Under the pieces are notes generated by a model that was given only the letters and a program-made list of their open reading frames with translations, did no database searches and was not told the DNA's origin. A stretch of DNA of 16,533 bases from CAZIIK01 sp964539235 (GTDB lineage: Bacteria > Pseudomonadota > Gammaproteobacteria > Francisellales > CACEW01). The stretch is taken from positions 1 through 16,533 of the forward strand of contig CAZIIK010000140.1 in NCBI GenBank assembly GCA_964539235.1. The letters run 5' to 3'. This document shows, one piece after another, positions 7,768 to 15,919 of the stretch. Each line of letters opens with the position of its first letter. Position 1 is the stretch's first letter. The position numbers were made by a program, and so were the translations under genes.

Positions 7768-7873
7768 GGGCTTTAGGGGCACGCTTGATCAGTGCGTCTG
7801 AGGCATGGATGCCGAAGTCGAACGTACAGGGATGTATTTACCGCGTTACTGAGCAAACGCGCCCCTAAAGCCC
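7768..7873. repeat. 106-base structured inverted repeat (REP/MITE-like)
   Basis: GGGCTTTAGGGGC (7768-7780) is perfectly repeated in inverse at 7861-7873. The match extends to about 26 bases per arm (7768-7793 with 7848-7873) with three mismatches, including a shared TTGxTCAGT / ACTGAxCAA. Inside are two smaller hairpins: GGCAT-GG-ATGCC (7802-7813) and TACA-GGGA-TGTA (7825-7836). The whole would fold as a long stem with two internal hairpins. The GGATGCC...GTACAGGGATGTA wording resembles intergenic repeats I recall from several gammaproteobacteria; that is memory, not a search. No reading frame is present. It may be a dispersed repeat, a transcription barrier, or a non-autonomous mobile element. 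Confidence 0.65.
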
Positions 7874-7993
7874 TTGCCAAAAAAGCACCCCACATGTCTA
7901 TTCAAATTAAGCACAACAGGTATGCTACTTAAAAAGCCTCACAACGGTCTGAAGGAAATATTCTCCAGGCCATTGGATTTATAGAACAATAAA

Positions 7994-8731
7994 CTAAAAC
8001 GCACACCCCTGCTTCACTTGGTAACGCACCAACTCTGCTGCAGCCAACACTTTACCACCTGGCTCTACTGTTGCGCTTTTCACCAACAAATCACCATACT
8101 TCGGCGCGAACCAGAACAGCGCCTTATCTTGTGTAGACGGATCAGTTGCTTGAACTTCAACTGTTTTAACTTTGCCTAAACGCGGAAACGTCAAAGTTGC
8201 ACCTTGCTTGACTGTAAAGGTTTGCGTCCTGAGTTCAGGCTGATGATTCTTACCGAGTGCCAAAAAATGAACCTTATATGCATGCTTAGATTCTGTTAAT
8301 AAATCATGCCGCAATGCTAATTGATAACTCAAATTATCATACAGCCCCGCATGTAGTGGATAGGTTTTTTGGGTTTTCCCAACCGCAAAAATAGCTTTAC
8401 CTTTCGACCATTCAAAATGAATTTTAACAGGATGATGGCCACGTGAGCTCGTCATGGTATACCGCGTCGGCAGAATCTCACCTCGCGTAATATGACCTGA
8501 AGATGTTTCGACAATCGTGTCATGAAAAAACAAGAAATGCGCATAGGCTTTTGAAGTTAAATGGTACTGACCACTTTTATTCACTGATAGGCGCTGGACT
8601 AGGCTTCCGACATGCGTGCCTTTTGCCGTCATTTGATACGTGGCTACGTAACCAGGAAATGTACAATCAGCTGCCAAAGTAAGGGCTGGAATTGCGCTCA
8701 GCAATGCAATCGATAATAAAGTTTTACGCAC
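7994..8731 (-). CDS. Secreted DUF3108-family protein
   Basis: A 245-residue protein with a signal peptide (residues 1-20, MRKTLLSIALLSAIPALTLA, cut before ADCTF). The mature part starts PGYVATYQMTAKGTHVGSLVQRLS and contains GHITRGEILPTRYTM, YDNLSYQLALRHDLL and KVHFLALGK, the arrangement of DUF3108 periplasmic proteins predicted to be beta-rich and of unknown function. Only two cysteines remain in the mature part, Cys23 near the N terminus and Cys243 near the C terminus, so a disulfide joining the ends is possible. The start is GTG at 8731 with a strong GGAGAA ribosome site; no better ATG exists. It is divergent from birA (79-base gap). Function is not known, and the neighbours give no firm hint beyond the cell envelope. 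Confidence 0.8.
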   Translation of the reverse strand: MRKTLLSIALLSAIPALTLAADCTFPGYVATYQMTAKGTHVGSLVQRLSVNKSGQYHLTSKAYAHFLFFHDTIVETSSGHITRGEILPTRYTMTSSRGHHPVKIHFEWSKGKAIFAVGKTQKTYPLHAGLYDNLSYQLALRHDLLTESKHAYKVHFLALGKNHQPELRTQTFTVKQGATLTFPRLGKVKTVEVQATDPSTQDKALFWFAPKYGDLLVKSATVEPGGKVLAAAELVRYQVKQGCAF

Positions 8732-8810
8732 GGGATTCTCCGAAATAAATACAAACGACGGCTGAGGTTCGCATAAGGATTTTTAAATTTCAATGTGCTA
8801 GTGTGTGCGC

Positions 8811-9818
8811 ATGAAAATACTATCTCCGACACAAACGGCTTTAATCGAAATACTCAGTGATGGCCACTACCATTCAGGTGAGAAATTAGGCCAAGCGCTT
8901 GGCCTGACCCGAACAGCCATCTGGAAGCATATTCATTTTGCACGGGAGACCCTCCAACTGCCTATTACGTCTAAGACAGGCAAAGGTTATCACTTAATAC
9001 CTGCACCCTTATTGTTAGATCGCAAATATATCTGGCAAGGCTTAAGCCCCGAATATCAAACACAACTCCTTTCTTTGGATTGCTATTCACACATTGATTC
9101 AACCTCACAACATCTCTATCAACGCATTTGCGAAACCGAACGACGACCCCGTCTTTGTATTGCTGAAATGCAAACCGCAGGGATTGGCCGCAGAGGTCAG
9201 ACCTGGCAGTCTCCTTACGGTTACAACGTGTATTACTCGCTGCTTTGGCATTTCCAACACCCGCCACAAGCACTGTTAGGCCTGAGCATTATGTTGGCGA
9301 TTATTGCCTGCCGACTACTGACGGCCATACCGGAATTTCCGCCAGGTATAGAATTAAAATGGCCAAATGATATTTTTTTCAACGGCAAAAAACTGGCCGG
9401 CGTTCTGGTCGAAATGCGCGCACAAAATACCGGCACTTCACATTGCGTGATGAGTATTGGTATTAATGGCTTTTTACCACCCAATAGCGGTCAACAGATT
9501 GAACAGACCCGGACTGACCATTACCAAATCACGGGTCAAGTATTAGATCGCAACGTATTTATACGCGATTTTACCAACGAACTGTTTGCTGCAATCCCGC
9601 TGTATCTAGAACAAGGTCTAACACCCTTTCAAACGGAATGGTCACAATACGACCGTTTCTATCAGCAGCCTATTACTTTGATTGGCCACGACCAAACAAC
9701 CCGCCACGGTATTGCGCAGGGCATCACCCCCGAAGGCTTATTGAAATTTAAATGCAGTACAACAGGTGAGACACTCGCCGTGCATAGTGGGCAATATCGA
9801 ATCAAATTAGAAAGCTAA
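8811..9818 (+). CDS. birA: Biotin-[acetyl-CoA carboxylase] ligase / biotin operon repressor
   Basis: BirA activates biotin with ATP to biotinyl-5'-AMP and attaches it to the AccB subunit of acetyl-CoA carboxylase; the DNA-binding form also represses biotin genes. The 335-residue protein has a winged helix-turn-helix at residues 5-65 (LGQALGLTRTAIWKHI, GKGYHL), so it is the regulatory class. The catalytic domain begins near 95 (DSTSQ), with the biotinyl-AMP loop GIGRRG at 124-129, KWPND at 183-187 (Lys183) and KLAGVLVEM at 194-202. The C-terminal SH3-like domain (GITPEGLLKF, HSGQYRIKLES) is present. The loop reads GIGRRG where E. coli has GRGRRG. The start is ATG 8811; a GTG at 8805 would add two residues, and neither has a clear ribosome site. 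It ends 11 bases from the end of the convergent purL-like gene, with no room for a terminator. Confidence 0.93.
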   Translation: MKILSPTQTALIEILSDGHYHSGEKLGQALGLTRTAIWKHIHFARETLQLPITSKTGKGYHLIPAPLLLDRKYIWQGLSPEYQTQLLSLDCYSHIDSTSQHLYQRICETERRPRLCIAEMQTAGIGRRGQTWQSPYGYNVYYSLLWHFQHPPQALLGLSIMLAIIACRLLTAIPEFPPGIELKWPNDIFFNGKKLAGVLVEMRAQNTGTSHCVMSIGINGFLPPNSGQQIEQTRTDHYQITGQVLDRNVFIRDFTNELFAAIPLYLEQGLTPFQTEWSQYDRFYQQPITLIGHDQTTRHGIAQGITPEGLLKFKCSTTGETLAVHSGQYRIKLES

Positions 9819-9829
9819 TATCATCAACT

Positions 9830-12800
9830 TTAGCATTCACCCACCCAAACACGGGCATTGCGAAAGACACGCATCCAAGGTGAAAATTCACCCCACTCAT
9901 GCGGATGCCAGGAAAACTGCACGGTACGAAATGCACGTTCAATATGTGGCAACATGGCTAAAACACGACCATCCAAACTGCAACAAGATGACAATCCCGC
10001 AGCTGACCCATCTGGATTAAATGGATATACCTCGGTGCTTTCTAAGTCAGCATTGAGATACTGCAACACACCCTGTTGTTGTGCCAACAAATGCTCAGCG
10101 CCACCTGTGGTTGTAAAAACAGCCCGACCATGGGTATGTGAAACCACAATGGGTAATTGAGTGCCTGCCATGCCATGCATAAAAATACAGTTTGAAGGTT
10201 GCACCTCCACCATACTTAAACGCGCTTCAAAACGTTTCGAAGCATTCTCATAAAAATAGGGCCAAGCACTGCTACCCGGTATTAATTCACGCAAATGACT
10301 CAATAGTTGTGCACCATTACCGATACCCAGCGTAAAGGTGTCTGAACGCGCAAAAAAGTCACGAAAGCATTCAACTAGGCGCGGGCGCAATAAAATTGTT
10401 TTAGCCCACCCCAGCCCAGCACCTAGCACATCACCGTAGGAAAAAGCACCGGTAATGGCCAAACCATGAAACTGACTTAAATCCAATCGCCCAGTTTTTA
10501 GATCATTCACATGAACATCATGACACTCAAAGCCTGCCATGCTAAAAGCTGCAGCCAATTCCATCTGCCCAAAACCATCTTGCTGACGCAAAACGGCCAC
10601 TTTAGGCACAGTGCCTTTGGCACAATACGGTGCAGCCACATCATCCTCTGGATTAAATGTTAATGACGCTGTCAGCCCCAGATCATCTACCGCATGCACT
10701 TGTTCATACTCTTGCGCTGCGAAAGTTGCCCACGGCTGATTATGAGCCAATTGCTGACCATAATATGCCCAATATGACTGCAGCACCGACCGATCAGCCG
10801 CAAACACTTCTTCATCATCATGACGAATGGATAAACGGTCTTCGACGTTAACCTCACCCAGCACATGCGCAGGCAAATCGTGTGCTTCAATCAGATTCAG
10901 CACTTCATCTAAATCTTCCTCCTGAACTTGAATCACCGCGCCTGCTTCTTCACAAAATAAAGCCGCCACATAAGCATGTTCTAAAGTATCTAATGACACC
11001 GTCATGCCACTCCGTGCAGCAAACATCAACTTGGACAGAACGGCAAATAACCCACCATCAGAACGATCATGATACGCATGCGCCTGTCCCGTCTGATGCA
11101 GCACTAGCATTAAATTGATGAATTGCTGCAAAGTTTCCGCTGCAATATCAGGCGCGGCATCAGCAAAACTCACATCTACCACATGTGATAGCACTGAACC
11201 TGCCAAACGATGACGCCCCAGACCCAAATCAATCAACACCAAGCAACTTGAACCAATATGTTGACGTAAGCGTGGCTGTATAATACGCCGCACATCGGTC
11301 ACACGCGCTAAAGCGGTAATCGCAATACCTTCTGCATCCAGCTGCTCAGCCTCAACAAAGTGCGTCATACCCATTTGCACATCTAATCGCGCACAAAACT
11401 CTGCTAATTCATCAATCGCTGTATCAAAATCTGCCGTCGGATTTTCAGATGCAATTAAGCTGACATTCAGGGTGATATTCTCAGGGCTTTCAATGTCCAC
11501 ACATAATAAATTGGTAATGGCTTCAGCGACTGCCATGCGAGCTGATGCTGGTAAATCAACACGACTTAAACCCAGGCATTCACCCATGGCCATAGCTTCA
11601 CCAGAAAAACCCTGGAAAGAATGGCACGTCGCAACTGCATTAGAAATTGGCACTTGCCACAGACCTACCATTGCATCACGTGCAACCAGCCCGCCAGCAC
11701 TGCGATCGACATGGCGCACCAGAAAGCTTTTATCAGCCACTGCAGGTGCTGACAACACTTTTTCTGCCAAAACCGGCAATGGTGGCAGCATACCGTTTTC
11801 AGTGTCGCTTGCTGCATTCACTATAGCCGGACTTAATGCCACTGGCTTAAACATAGTTTCAATGTGATGAATATCCGCCAACACTTGATAATGACACCCT
11901 TCTCGTTCTATCACCTTCAAAAAGCAATCCCACCGAGATTGATCCACACAAAAAATGGGTTGTTGACATTGCGTTAAACGAATTTCACATAACGGATTGT
12001 CACCACCAAGCTCAATACAACGCTCAACAATGGTTTGTGCGCTGCGAAAAGTTTCCAATGATTCAATACGCACATACACCCATTCAGCACTCACGCCTGG
12101 CGTAGTATGTTCCGGTCGAATATAACCATATTCACCCGAAATCATCCGTGTTTTCAATGATAATGCCGGCTGCCAAAACCCACATAAAGTTGGCACCCCA
12201 CGTGTATTATTGGTGTGGATACGACGATAAATTTGTGCCAACTCTGATTGACCAGGCGCTTGACAGGTTAAAACCGCAAGTAGCGCGGCTTTAATCGTAT
12301 TGCCTTGCCCTACTTCACCCAATAAAGAACAGCCATAATCGGATCGGCAACGCGCTGCTAATTGAAAGCTCAGTCGACGCTCTTCCTGGCGCAGACGATA
12401 GACATGCGTTTCTGGATCAATCTGCCGGAATGGCGCTTCCACACCGGGTAGCACAACCGCGTAATCTGGATAACGCTGCAAAATCGTTTCCACAACAGCC
12501 GATAGCAAACGTTTACTCCATGTTGACTGAGCTTCATCTTGTGCCTGTGCCCAATGGGCATGCAACATCGGCTGGCGGCGCGACAAGATTGTTTGCGACT
12601 GTGCATCTGCACTATGCCTACCAGCATTGACCAAACCTAGGGCTGCTTGAACTGCGGAGACATCGGCATACTGTGTCAAATTCGGGATAGTCACAGCATA
12701 CGCATCTTCCAACGCACGATTAAATTGAATGGCATAGCCTTTTTCAATACGCTTGACCGCCAATAAACCACAGTCATGTGCGAGCTTAGTCACTTGTAAT

Positions 12801-13054
12801 GACCAAGTGCTGGTATAGGGCTGTTCTGGTAGCAGAAACCATTCTGTTTCAACAGATTGATCCGGCATGTCTACCGGTAACAAATGGGTCAACGCCGCGG
12901 TATGGGCATCGGATAATTCACCGGCAATTTCGACCCAAAACATCGTCTGAATCACATCAGCATCTGCGTGAAATGTTTTCCAAAGATATTGTTCAATGGG
13001 ATTGCTATTGTCCGCTACTAAAATACGAGGACCATATAGTCGAATAACGGCCAT
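9830..13054 (-). CDS. PurL-like protein (FGAM synthase homologue) lacking catalytic motifs
   Basis: The 1,074-residue product aligns along its whole length with the single-chain FGAM synthetase PurL, which is about 1,295 residues in E. coli and makes FGAM from FGAR, ATP and glutamine. Well kept are the N-terminal domain (STWSLQVTKLAHDCGL, 82-97), the middle (VARDAMVGLWQVP, 457-469; GEAMAMGE), the second synthetase half (YHDRSDGGL, 661-669; FCEEAGAVIQV) and the amidotransferase fold (FSYGDVLGAG, 871-880; RELIPGSSAWPYF). Lost are the SEHCRHK and HNHP blocks, the GGGAAS and HDVGAGGL motifs of the first half (about 220 residues missing there), the GKDS motif (now GMTH, 562-565), and the glutaminase nucleophile: E. 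coli GVCNGCQ is GIGNGAQ here (Gly912 for Cys1135). The other triad members remain (His1037, Glu1039). A GAGAG ribosome site precedes the ATG. I infer an intact but non-catalytic paralogue; a true purL should lie elsewhere if purines are made. Confidence 0.85.
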   Translation of the reverse strand: MAVIRLYGPRILVADNSNPIEQYLWKTFHADADVIQTMFWVEIAGELSDAHTAALTHLLPVDMPDQSVETEWFLLPEQPYTSTWSLQVTKLAHDCGLLAVKRIEKGYAIQFNRALEDAYAVTIPNLTQYADVSAVQAALGLVNAGRHSADAQSQTILSRRQPMLHAHWAQAQDEAQSTWSKRLLSAVVETILQRYPDYAVVLPGVEAPFRQIDPETHVYRLRQEERRLSFQLAARCRSDYGCSLLGEVGQGNTIKAALLAVLTCQAPGQSELAQIYRRIHTNNTRGVPTLCGFWQPALSLKTRMISGEYGYIRPEHTTPGVSAEWVYVRIESLETFRSAQTIVERCIELGGDNPLCEIRLTQCQQPIFCVDQSRWDCFLKVIEREGCHYQVLADIHHIETMFKPVALSPAIVNAASDTENGMLPPLPVLAEKVLSAPAVADKSFLVRHVDRSAGGLVARDAMVGLWQVPISNAVATCHSFQGFSGEAMAMGECLGLSRVDLPASARMAVAEAITNLLCVDIESPENITLNVSLIASENPTADFDTAIDELAEFCARLDVQMGMTHFVEAEQLDAEGIAITALARVTDVRRIIQPRLRQHIGSSCLVLIDLGLGRHRLAGSVLSHVVDVSFADAAPDIAAETLQQFINLMLVLHQTGQAHAYHDRSDGGLFAVLSKLMFAARSGMTVSLDTLEHAYVAALFCEEAGAVIQVQEEDLDEVLNLIEAHDLPAHVLGEVNVEDRLSIRHDDEEVFAADRSVLQSYWAYYGQQLAHNQPWATFAAQEYEQVHAVDDLGLTASLTFNPEDDVAAPYCAKGTVPKVAVLRQQDGFGQMELAAAFSMAGFECHDVHVNDLKTGRLDLSQFHGLAITGAFSYGDVLGAGLGWAKTILLRPRLVECFRDFFARSDTFTLGIGNGAQLLSHLRELIPGSSAWPYFYENASKRFEARLSMVEVQPSNCIFMHGMAGTQLPIVVSHTHGRAVFTTTGGAEHLLAQQQGVLQYLNADLESTEVYPFNPDGSAAGLSSCCSLDGRVLAMLPHIERAFRTVQFSWHPHEWGEFSPWMRVFRNARVWVGEC

Positions 13055-13094
13055 GTGTTTCTCTCAGGTATTAGGACGCGCACACCATAACACA

Positions 13095-13159
13095 AATATC
13101 AAAGACCATTGAATAACCTCATTGGTCATAAATTTCAGCATAAAAATCTCAGCTGAATT
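13095..13159 (-). terminator. Candidate terminator after the glycosyltransferase
   Basis: Two stem-loops follow the glycosyltransferase on the minus strand. GCTGAATT (13152-13159, covering the stop codon) can pair with AATTTCAGC (13131-13139) with one bulge. Next, GACCAATGA (13127-13119) pairs with TCAATGGTC (13112-13104) with one mismatch and a 6-base loop, followed by TTTGATATTTG. The second is the better terminator candidate; the U tail is imperfect. Confidence 0.4.
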
Positions 13160-14393
13160 AAGACGCTATGTCGGGCTTCTGGGCAATCGCTAATAAAACG
13201 CTTTGTAACTGTTCTGCCACACGATCGAGGTTGTAATGCTGATGTACATAGTCAAAGCCATTGCGCCCCATTTTTATACGTTCAGACAGCGGTAATTTCA
13301 TTAAGTTATGCACCGCATCAGCCAAAGCCATAGGATCTGCAACCGGCACACTCAAACCTGCCTGTGCTGCTGACACAGGATTATTGGCAGCGTTACATAC
13401 GAATAAAATTGGACGCCCCGCCAGAAAGTAGTCATTCAGCTTATTTGGCGCGATACCATATTGAAAAACCGGCAAATCTGGCAAGGTAAATAACAAGGCA
13501 TCCGCGCTCTGTAAAATAGGGCCTAATGCCTGCTTAGCCACTGGCGTATGTAAAAATACATGCGGCTGTGCCTGGCGATTGATTTGCTGCTGCAAAGTCT
13601 CTTGCATAACGCCATGACCATAGATATGCCACTCGACTGACACACCTTGTTGCTGCACTATCTCTGCTGCTTCAATTGCAACGGATAGATTATTTGCCGC
13701 ACCCAAATTCCCGGCATAAATTACCCGAAAAGGTTCTGCCGAGTTGGATTTTGGCGCTGTAAAGACTTGCGCAGGTTGCACGGAAATCCCGTTCGGTAAC
13801 CACATGACGGCACGATCATAACCCTGGTCTTGCAAGTAGCGTTTAAAATCGGGCAATGGACTGACAATCGCATCGGCTTGCTGATACAAGCGTTTTGCTA
13901 AGCGCTGCCAATTGAGCACCAAGGGGTGCCAACGCGCCACACCCAATTCAATCAAAGTATCTGGCCAAATATCACGAATTTCCAAGCCAAACCCGCACTT
14001 TAAACGCCGAGCCACTTTGGCAGCTGCTTGCGCCGCCCATAAATGCGGTGAACTGCCGACAATCACATCTGGCGTTTCTTGCGATGATAACTCACAAGCT
14101 GCAGCATAAGCCCGACATCGATATAACCACATCCCCAGTAAACGTCGCCAACCACTGCTCTGATAAGCAGGCACTTTTATCCAGCTGTACTGGATATCAC
14201 CCACACACGTATGCTGCACATTTTTACCGGGTGCATATTCACACATCTCAACCTGACGACCATGGTGAAACCCTGCCGCAAAAATACGCACCTGGTGACC
14301 ACGTGCAATCAAACTTTGTGCCAAATCATAATGCCGTGTGATACCTGACTGCTCTGGGGTATAGGCATAATGATTAAATAGCCAAATAATCAT
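13158..14393 (-). CDS. GT4-family glycosyltransferase (WbuB-like)
   Basis: A cytoplasmic or membrane-associated sugar transferase, probably adding an acetamido sugar to a lipid-linked surface polysaccharide unit. The 411-residue protein has the two-Rossmann GT-B layout: acceptor half with HYAYTPEQSGITRHYDLA (9-24) and RDIWPD (140-145), a marker of the WbuB/WcaI-like GT4 group; donor half with RVIYAGNLG (223-231), HIYGHG and APNKLNDYFLAGRPIL (315-330), which matches the nucleotide-sugar-binding motif. The ATG at 14393 overlaps the epimerase stop by 4 bases (ATGA), which favours it over the TTG two codons earlier. The coupling to a UDP-HexNAc epimerase supports an acetamido-sugar substrate, but the exact sugar cannot be read. 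Because the upstream gene carries a stop, coupled translation may still work through its downstream part. Confidence 0.85.
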   Translation of the reverse strand: MIIWLFNHYAYTPEQSGITRHYDLAQSLIARGHQVRIFAAGFHHGRQVEMCEYAPGKNVQHTCVGDIQYSWIKVPAYQSSGWRRLLGMWLYRCRAYAAACELSSQETPDVIVGSSPHLWAAQAAAKVARRLKCGFGLEIRDIWPDTLIELGVARWHPLVLNWQRLAKRLYQQADAIVSPLPDFKRYLQDQGYDRAVMWLPNGISVQPAQVFTAPKSNSAEPFRVIYAGNLGAANNLSVAIEAAEIVQQQGVSVEWHIYGHGVMQETLQQQINRQAQPHVFLHTPVAKQALGPILQSADALLFTLPDLPVFQYGIAPNKLNDYFLAGRPILFVCNAANNPVSAAQAGLSVPVADPMALADAVHNLMKLPLSERIKMGRNGFDYVHQHYNLDRVAEQLQSVLLAIAQKPDIAS

Positions 14394-15472
14394 TGCCAAG
14401 TGGCTCGTAAAATCTGTGCAATGGAAGGTGCTGCCTGACCGTCACCATATAACGTAATAGAAAAATCCGGGGTTAATGCCTGTAATTTCTGGTAAGCCTG
14501 TTGAATAGCCACTGATTCAAATTCAGTCGTCTGTACAAACTGGTAGTCAACCAGTTCTTGCCACGGTGTTTGCGGCATGAGCACCAATGATTTTTTGTGC
14601 AGCCAGTAAGCTTCCTTCTGCAAACCGCCACTGTCCGTGATCACCGTTTTTGCCTCGTGAAGCAAAGCTAACATATCGGCATATCCTAACGGATTACACT
14701 GGATGACATGCTCAGAAAAACTCAGCCCTGCCGCGCCCAATGCCTGCCGTGTGCGTGGATGCAGCGGCAGGACAATCGGTTACTGTGCAGACGCAATGGC
14801 GGCAAATGCACTAATAATTTTGCGCAATGCACTTGGCGTAGTATTGGCATCACGATGCACAGTTGCCAATAGATATTTGCCCGGTTCGACACCCACTGCC
14901 TGACAAATCTGTGTAGTTGGTACTTTATTCGCCATGAGTTCGACCGCATCACGCATCACATCACCGACATTATGCAGCTCACATTCAAAATGCTTAAAGC
15001 CTTCCCGCGATAAATTTTCCAGTGCTTGTACGCTTGGACACAATAAAATATCACTGATGCGATCAGTCAAAATACGATTCAATTCTTCCGGCATATGCCG
15101 GTCACCATTACGCAATCCGGCTTCGACATGTGCCAATGGAATTCGGCATTGGCGCGCAGCTAAAGCACCTGCCAAGGTTGAATTGGTGTCGCCATACACC
15201 AACACACCGTCTGGCTGTTCCCGTTGTAAAATCTCACCAATTTTTTCCAACATACGCCCCGTCATGGCACTGTGATGCAGCCGTGAAATACCTAAATGAT
15301 ACTGCGGTGTCGGCAGTTGCAATTCATCAAAAAAAACCTGACTCATCTGGGCGTCAAAATGTTGCCCAGTGTGCACCATAACTTCTGCTATACCTTGATT
15401 GGCCAACGCACGACTGACTGGTAAAGCTTTAATAAATTGGGGCCTGGCACCAAATACCGTGACGCATTTCAT
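14390..15472 (-). pseudogene. UDP-HexNAc 2-epimerase (WecB/WbpI type), broken by one in-frame stop
   Basis: Non-hydrolysing epimerases of this family invert C2 of UDP-GlcNAc or a derivative for surface polysaccharides. From ATG 15472 to TGA 14390 the frame is 360 codons, the normal family length, and is continuous except for one TAA at 14782-14780. Before it: VFGARPQFIKALP, VHTGQHFD, VYGDTNSTLAGALAA, HVEAGLR, MPEELNRILTD and ATVHRDANTT. After it, in the same frame: PIVLPLHPRTRQALG and ITDSGGLQKEAYW. GARPQF and the VHRDANT wording point to the WbpI-like branch over E. coli WecB. After DSGG the usual RxxTE motif reads MPQTPW, an unusual loss. An ATG at 15484 adds four residues. The two pieces could be a recent pseudogene or a sequencing error. 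It precedes, and overlaps by 4 bases, the glycosyltransferase. Confidence 0.88.
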
Positions 15473-15563
15473 ATGAATCGTCATGCTGAAAACAAAGACC
15501 GCAGTCTAGCGGAGTTCTGCCTAGCCATCTAGAGCCTGTCAATCTATATGCATTTTTTGAATC

Positions 15564-15595
15564 AGTTTCGTCAACGCATCAAAATGATCGAAACT
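15564..15595. promoter_or_regulatory. Inverted repeat beside the antitoxin promoter (candidate operator)
   Basis: AGTTTCG (15564-15570) and CGAAACT (15589-15595) are a perfect 7-base inverted repeat with an 18-base spacer, and TCA/TGA extend it inward. Its right arm touches the -35 box of the promoter that follows. RelB/DinJ antitoxins repress their own operons through such sites, so it is a fair operator candidate; the binding itself is inference. Confidence 0.4.
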
Positions 15596-15623
15596 TGAAC
15601 ATGTAACGCATATGTCTTACAAT
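15595..15623 (+). promoter_or_regulatory. Sigma70-type promoter for the antitoxin gene
   Basis: TTGAAC (15595-15600) and TACAAT (15618-15623) are spaced by exactly 17 bases: 4 of 6 and 5 of 6 consensus matches. Transcription would start near 15630, giving a leader of about 25 bases with the AGGTGAG ribosome site at 15645-15651 ahead of the ATG at 15655. Confidence 0.6.
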
Positions 15624-15654
15624 TACAAATCTCATAAAGCACATAGGTGAGACC

Positions 15655-15915
15655 ATGAATAAAGCCGCAACAATTAACGCTAGAATTGAACCATATCTTA
15701 AGCAAAAGGCTGAACATATATTGCATAGTGTTGGCCTATCGACTGCAGAAGCCATCCGGATCTTCTACACACAAATATGCCTAAAAAAAGGCCTTCCGTT
15801 TGAAGTCAGGCTACCTAATACTGAAACAATGACTGCAATTGATGAATTGGAATCAGGAAGAGGAACTCGATACCACTCCATGGCTGAAGTCTGGAGCGAT
15901 TTAGATGATGCTTGA
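15655..15915 (+). CDS. RelB/DinJ-family antitoxin, apparently without its toxin
   Basis: An 86-residue antitoxin. Residues 5-50 (INARIEPYLKQKAEHILHSVGLSTAEAIRIFYTQICLKKGLPFEV) form the ribbon-helix-helix DNA-binding and dimer domain of RelB/DinJ, with the family's KxxAExIL, GLSxxEAI and GLPFEV blocks. The C-terminal segment (ELESGRGTRYHSMAEVWSDLDD) is the usual toxin-binding tail. The gene has its own promoter and ribosome site. Its partner, usually a YafQ/RelE RNase starting at or overlapping the antitoxin stop, is missing: an ATGATG overlaps the stop by 11 bases, but the frame leads into a methyltransferase. The first codons MMLEL could be a leftover of the toxin start. It is an orphan antitoxin at a junction. 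Confidence 0.82.
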   Translation: MNKAATINARIEPYLKQKAEHILHSVGLSTAEAIRIFYTQICLKKGLPFEVRLPNTETMTAIDELESGRGTRYHSMAEVWSDLDDA

Positions 15916-15919
15916 GCTT

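Larger units (their letters stand above)
7569..7993. other. 425-base gap between the DUF3108 gene and bamA
   Basis: No convincing gene is present; the reading frames here are short and match nothing known. It holds a candidate bamA -10 element (7608-7613) and the structured repeat at 7768-7873. The 7681-7760 and 7874-7993 segments show no clear feature; no terminator with a T run was found for the DUF3108 gene that ends at 7994. Confidence 0.6.

Noticed and set aside
9819..9829. Bidirectional terminator between birA and the PurL-like gene
   Set aside because: Only 11 bases lie between the two stops, and no hairpin with a T run was found there.
9858..10160. 100-codon plus-strand frame near the 3' end of the PurL-like gene
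   Set aside because: Antisense shadow of the amidotransferase domain, without a ribosome site or known motif.
11472..11867. 131-codon open frame on the plus strand inside the PurL-like gene
   Set aside because: It lies wholly opposite the PurL frame, has no recognisable domain, and its residues look like a shadow of the gene on the other strand.
14777..14785. Recoded stop (readthrough) in the epimerase
   Set aside because: TAA is the least read-through stop, and no nearby structure was seen; a nonsense mutation or error is simpler.
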